NCBI GenBank assembly: GCA_001510575.1
Contig: LNGK01000005.1
Coordinates: 1,449,095 to 1,513,094 of the forward strand
DNA from: Knoxdaviesia capensis
Taxonomy: Eukaryota > Ascomycota > Sordariomycetes > Microascales > Gondwanamycetaceae
Reading direction: 5' to 3'
Length of the DNA: 64,000 nucleotides
Shown: positions 60,601 through 64,000 of the stretch, in pieces
Layout of the letters: each line of letters starts with the position of its first letter
How positions within the stretch are numbered: position 1 is the first letter of the stretch
Translations under genes and position numbers: made by a program
The notes under the pieces: generated by a model
Database searches by the model: none
Seen by the model: only the letters and a program-made list of their open reading frames with translations
What the model was told of the DNA's origin: nothing

Positions 60601-62811
60601 GAGGAGACAGACGATCTCGGCCTGTTGAAACTTTTGAACGAAATCAGCGCCCATGATCTCAGCGCGTTGACCGGAGCCAAGGAAGCGCATGTTCAAGCTA
60701 TCATCAAACATCAGCCGTTTGCCCGTGTCTCTCAAGCGGAAAAGGTTCACATCAGCAACACCAAGGGTGATACCTGCGTCGGAGAGGGCCTCGTCAACAA
60801 GATTCGGGACTTTATGCGTGCGATAAAAACTGTTGACAAGATCGTTGACGAGAGCGAACGCCGCGCGGAAACCCTCCGATCGGAGATGTCTGGATGGACA
60901 CTCGATCACACTGGAAGACAAAAGGACCCTACCGAGATCACTGAACCCACCGAGATCAGCGCTCCTTTCATTCCAACTCAGCCCTTAGGCATGAACGAGA
61001 CCCTCCCTATGCATCCGTACCAGATATTTGGAGTCAACTGGATGAATTTGTTGTACCAGAACGGATACGGAGGCATCTTGGCTGATGATATGGGGTTGGG
61101 AAAGACATGCCAAGTGATTGGTCTCATGTGCCGCTTGGCCGAAGAGCAGAAAGCCCCGGAGAAGAGCCTCCGGAAGATGACATCTCCCAGCTTGATCGTT
61201 GTACCGCCGTCGACGCTGGACAATTGGGCAGCAGAGTTTAAGAAGTTTGCTCCCAAACTCGACGTGCTCAAGTATAGCGGCAGCCAGCGGGACCGTTTCT
61301 TGATTGGAGAATTGCTCCGCCAACAGCGTGACGAGGGAGGCAGTCCTGATGTTATCCTGACGAGTTACTCGCAGCTGGGCCACGCTGATGACATCAAGCG
61401 GCTGAACCGGGCGAACATCAATGCTGCAGTGTTTGACGAGGGACAGGTGCTCAAAAACCCGTCGACCAACACGTATACGCGTCTCTCCCGCCTCCGAGTG
61501 AAGTGGCGCCTGCTCCTGTCGGGAACTCCGATCCAGAACAATCTCATGGAGATGGTGGCGCTGCTTAACTTTGTCGACCCGGAGCTTCTGGGCGAGAATG
61601 CGGCCGAAGATATCCAGCATGTATTTGGCCACAAGATTCATAGCGGCAACCTGAACAACGCTGCCCTGCTGTATGGTGGACGCGTCACGCGCGCGCGGTC
61701 GATCCTGCAGCCGTTTATCCTGCAGCGGGTCAAGGGGCAAGTTGGCCAGAACCTGCCTGCGAAGATCAGATCGACGGTGCGCTGTGACTTGCCTGCGGAG
61801 CAGCGCGAACTTTACAATTCGTACGAGGGCACGTTCCGGACCGAGGCGACCGATGGGTCTGACTCCACCGTTTCTAAGGGCAAGAAGGCGGCTTGCCGCA
61901 AGAGCGATGCGAACAACGTGTGGATGCAGCTGAAGAAGGCTGCGATTCACCCGCTCCTCTTCCGCCGCCACTTCACCGACGAGATGGTGGCAGAGATGGC
62001 CCGGATTCTTTTCAACAAAGTGTCACACCGTGACCTGGGGTTGGAGACCCCGAAGCTCCAGCTTCTGATCGACGACCTCCGTAGCCGGTCGGACTACGGG
62101 CTCCATCTGTACTGCCGGGACTTCCCGAGGCTCCTGGCTCGCTTCGACCTCCCGGACACGGTCTGGACCGATTGCAGTGGGAAAATCGATAAGCTCCTTG
62201 AGCTCATCGCCGAGTACCAGCGCAACGGGGACCGTGTCCTTGTGTTCAGCAAGTTTGCGACGGTTATTGAAATCATCGCCTACACGCTGGACAGGGTGAG
62301 CGTCAAGCATTGCCTCCTGACCGGCGAAAGCCGTGTCGGTGAGCGCCAGGAGACGATCGACATGTTCCAGAATGATCCGTCGATTCCGGTGTTCTTACTG
62401 ACCACCGGCGCGGGCGGTACAGGTATCAACCTTACCGCGGCCAACAAGGTCATCATTTTCGACATGTCGTCGAACCCTCAGGATGACCGGCAGGCGGAGA
62501 ACCGTGCCCACCGGCTCGGACAGCAGCGTCCGGTGGAGATAGTCCACCTGATATCGCAAGATACGGTGGAGGAGCTAATCCACCTGACGTGCGAGAAGAA
62601 GCTGGAGCTGGCGGACCGGGTTGCCGGTGGAGATTGGATGGGTTCCAAGTCGGGGGCTTCGTCGGAAGAGGAGACGTCGGCGGCCGGGGACGACAGCGCC
62701 GCCGACGAGAGTGTGAGCCTGTCAGGGTTTGCCAAGACTTCGGGACCGGACGACGAGACCGTGCTGCGGGATACAGTGCGGGAGATGCTGCTGAAGAAGC
62801 GCGATCAGTGA
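57680..62811 (+). CDS. Fun30/SMARCAD1-type SNF2 chromatin remodeler
   Basis: Nuclear ATP-dependent chromatin remodeler of the Fun30/Fft/SMARCAD1 branch, which supports heterochromatin silencing and DNA-end resection. Exons 57680-57959, 59626-60179 and 60253-62811 give 1130 residues. The short first exon carries SSPYVTQPTQIV and the second SSPTQILSSPLQQIEVPQSS, both of the type seen in fungal Fun30 N-termini. The phase-1 junction closes perfectly across a 1666-base intron. Basic and acidic patches (200-390) are followed by LLNEISAHDLSALTGA, a family element before the ATPase. ATPase motifs are DDMGLGKT (556-563), DEGQ (673-676), TTGAGGTGINLTAAN (from about 995) and QAENRAHRLGQQ (1025-1036). 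Motif II reads DEGQ where Fun30 and SMARCAD1 usually have DEGH. Exons 2-3 are certain. Exon 1 is likely but depends on the long intron. Confidence 0.88.
57960..59625 (+). other. 1.67-kb first intron of the Fun30-like gene
   Basis: GTAAGT at 57960 and ATCAG at 59621-59625 border a C/T-rich stretch about twenty times longer than the other introns here. The word CTTCAGTGAA occurs three times at 59366, 59394 and 59425, about 30 bases apart. An alternative is that the real start lies in a different first exon and that part of this stretch is a promoter or leader. Confidence 0.6.
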
Positions 62812-63539
62812 TGGAGAGATTGCTGTGACCGTGGAGGCACTCCTCCCGGACTTGTTTTTCCCTGCCCGCGGTGCTCACCGGTTCCCCCTGTCTTGCTCTC
62901 CCTTGCAGCGTTCCCTCCCGACCCTCTTCCTTCGACCTTCCTTCTTGACCCGAACAATTCTTCTCCCCATCCTTCCCTCCCCCCCTCTCCCTCTCTCCCT
63001 CTCTCCCTCTCCCTCCCTCTCTCTCTCTCTCTCTCTCTCTTTTCACATCCTCCCTCCTAGAGGGTTGGGTTTTTGTCTTCTTTTCATTTTGCTCTTTTTG
63101 TTTTCCCCTCTCGCTGTCGACTATAGACGTGGCGTTCTTCTTGCTTTTCCTTGTGTTTGGCCTTTTCTTCTCGGGGTTGATTGTGATTACATCTCCCATG
63201 CACAGGTGTTCGGTGGTTTGGGGGTTTCACGGGATAGCGGCGGTTGTTTTCGAGCGTGTCTTGCGTTTGCCTGTCTTTCTTCAATCGAGGATTCTTGGTT
63301 TGAGTGTATTAATTTCATTGGCAACCCAGAGGTTTTCGGCATATATTTTCTTCGTGTTCCGCATTCCTGCATGTTCTTGTGCGCATCCTTCTCCTGTCCG
63401 TTCTGTAGAGTTCCCCTTCTCTCTTGGGGTATAATGGGACGTGATGGCATGATATTTGATGGCTTCCAAACTCGTAGTGGTCTCCCAATCTTCCTCTGTG
63501 TCGGTGTGGGATGCACGCCTGCAACGCCGCCACGGGCTC
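62812..63539. other. 3' region of the Fun30-like gene
   Basis: C/T-rich sequence with (CT)n at about 63017-63039, then T-rich sequence. It probably holds the transcript end of the remodeler gene. No gene is seen. Confidence 0.6.
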
Positions 63540-63745
63540 GACGCGGACGCCGACGCCCTGCGGCTTGAGGAGCTCCTTTACGATGACTCCGGCGTCCTGC
63601 ACGGGGACACGCGGCTGGAGGATACTGCACTGGAGCGATGAGCTGCAGCGGCTTTCTGGTGATTGACTTTGATCGCGCGGAGACGGTCGCGGTCAAGCGC
63701 AAGCGGGCTGGGGGACGGGGCGCGGACGGTGGCTCTGGGTGGTGA
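63540..63745 (+). pseudogene. Possible relic of a protein kinase-like C-lobe
   Basis: High-G+C, coding-like sequence in two overlapping frames. The first frame ends at 63641 after SGVLHGDTRLEDTAL, which resembles the HxDxxxxN catalytic loop of kinase-like folds. The second frame begins about there and holds GFLVIDFDRAETVAVKRKR, resembling the following metal-binding DFD/DFG segment, with a stop at 63743-63745. The two halves are in the right order and distance but in different frames, and no N-lobe is seen upstream. This suggests a truncated, frameshifted copy of a fungal kinase-like gene. Assignment rests on two short motifs only. Confidence 0.35.
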
Positions 63746-64000
63746 GGTTTGACGGGGCGGTCCTGTGTACGAAAATATTGAACGGGGGTGTGTGAACGGA
63801 TGCTGCATGTACTGTGCAAGGGGCAGATGCGTAAACGAACGAATGAACGAAGTAACAACGATTCCATGAGAACGAACCAAATATGGACTATACATATATA
63901 CCCAGCCCCCATTTCCCCAGGATCATCATTCCGTTTAGGGTTTAGGGTCTACACCAACCACTCCACAAACGAGGTTGGGTTTGGGTTGGGGGGGGGGGGG
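63746..64000. other. Window end with TTTAGGG pair and G tract
   Basis: Two tandem TTTAGGG units at 63934-63947, then GGTTGGGTTTGGGTTG-type sequence and a run of thirteen G (63988-64000) at the window edge. This is telomere-like in flavour, but far too short and irregular to be a telomere by itself. Confidence 0.6.

Noticed and set aside
63934..64000. True telomere at the window end
   Set aside because: Only two TTTAGGG units are present, followed by irregular G/T sequence and a G run. A telomere would show many regular units.

Overview
The window looks like nuclear DNA of a filamentous ascomycete (Pezizomycotina). The evidence is the short GT–AG introns with CTRAC-like branch points, the dispersed 5S rRNA sequence of filamentous-ascomycete type, a DUF2406 protein with its typical fungal block, a fungal VMA21, and MUS301/HELQ-type and Fun30-type helicases. 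Eight intact protein genes in 64 kb is sparse for a fungus. Much of the rest is low-complexity sequence with microsatellites, homopolymers and pyrimidine-rich leaders. A Pezizomycetes-like large genome is possible but is only a guess.

Layout: 1-14115 holds no gene that I can support. On the + strand follow a HELQ-like helicase (14116-18387), a NAB2-like poly(A)-RNA-binding protein (19612-21315) and protoporphyrinogen oxidase (22777-24796). MED14 (25457-29085) and glucose-6-phosphate dehydrogenase (31621-34007) lie on the - strand, with MED14 converging on the oxidase gene. The ribosomal protein eL33 gene (38489-39442) is followed by a 5S rRNA gene and a shorter, diverged 5S copy (40512-40846). 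Next is a frame-broken Crinkler/RHS-like NTPase-nuclease relic (41299-44139), then about 8 kb without recognisable genes. The last part holds a DUF2406 gene (52018-53688), VMA21 (55171-55706, - strand), a Fun30/SMARCAD1-type remodeler with a 1.67-kb first intron (57680-62811), and a possible kinase-like relic near the end.

The intact genes are housekeeping genes for repair, mRNA export and polyadenylation control, haem, transcription, NADPH, ribosome, V-ATPase assembly and chromatin. They do not form a pathway cluster. All exon models below were made by hand from splice signals, reading frame and family motifs, and each closes to an exact codon count. The most striking result is a set of micro-exons: 2 nt in the HELQ-like gene, 10 nt in the eL33 gene and 21 nt in the G6PD gene. 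Each is needed to restore a conserved motif.
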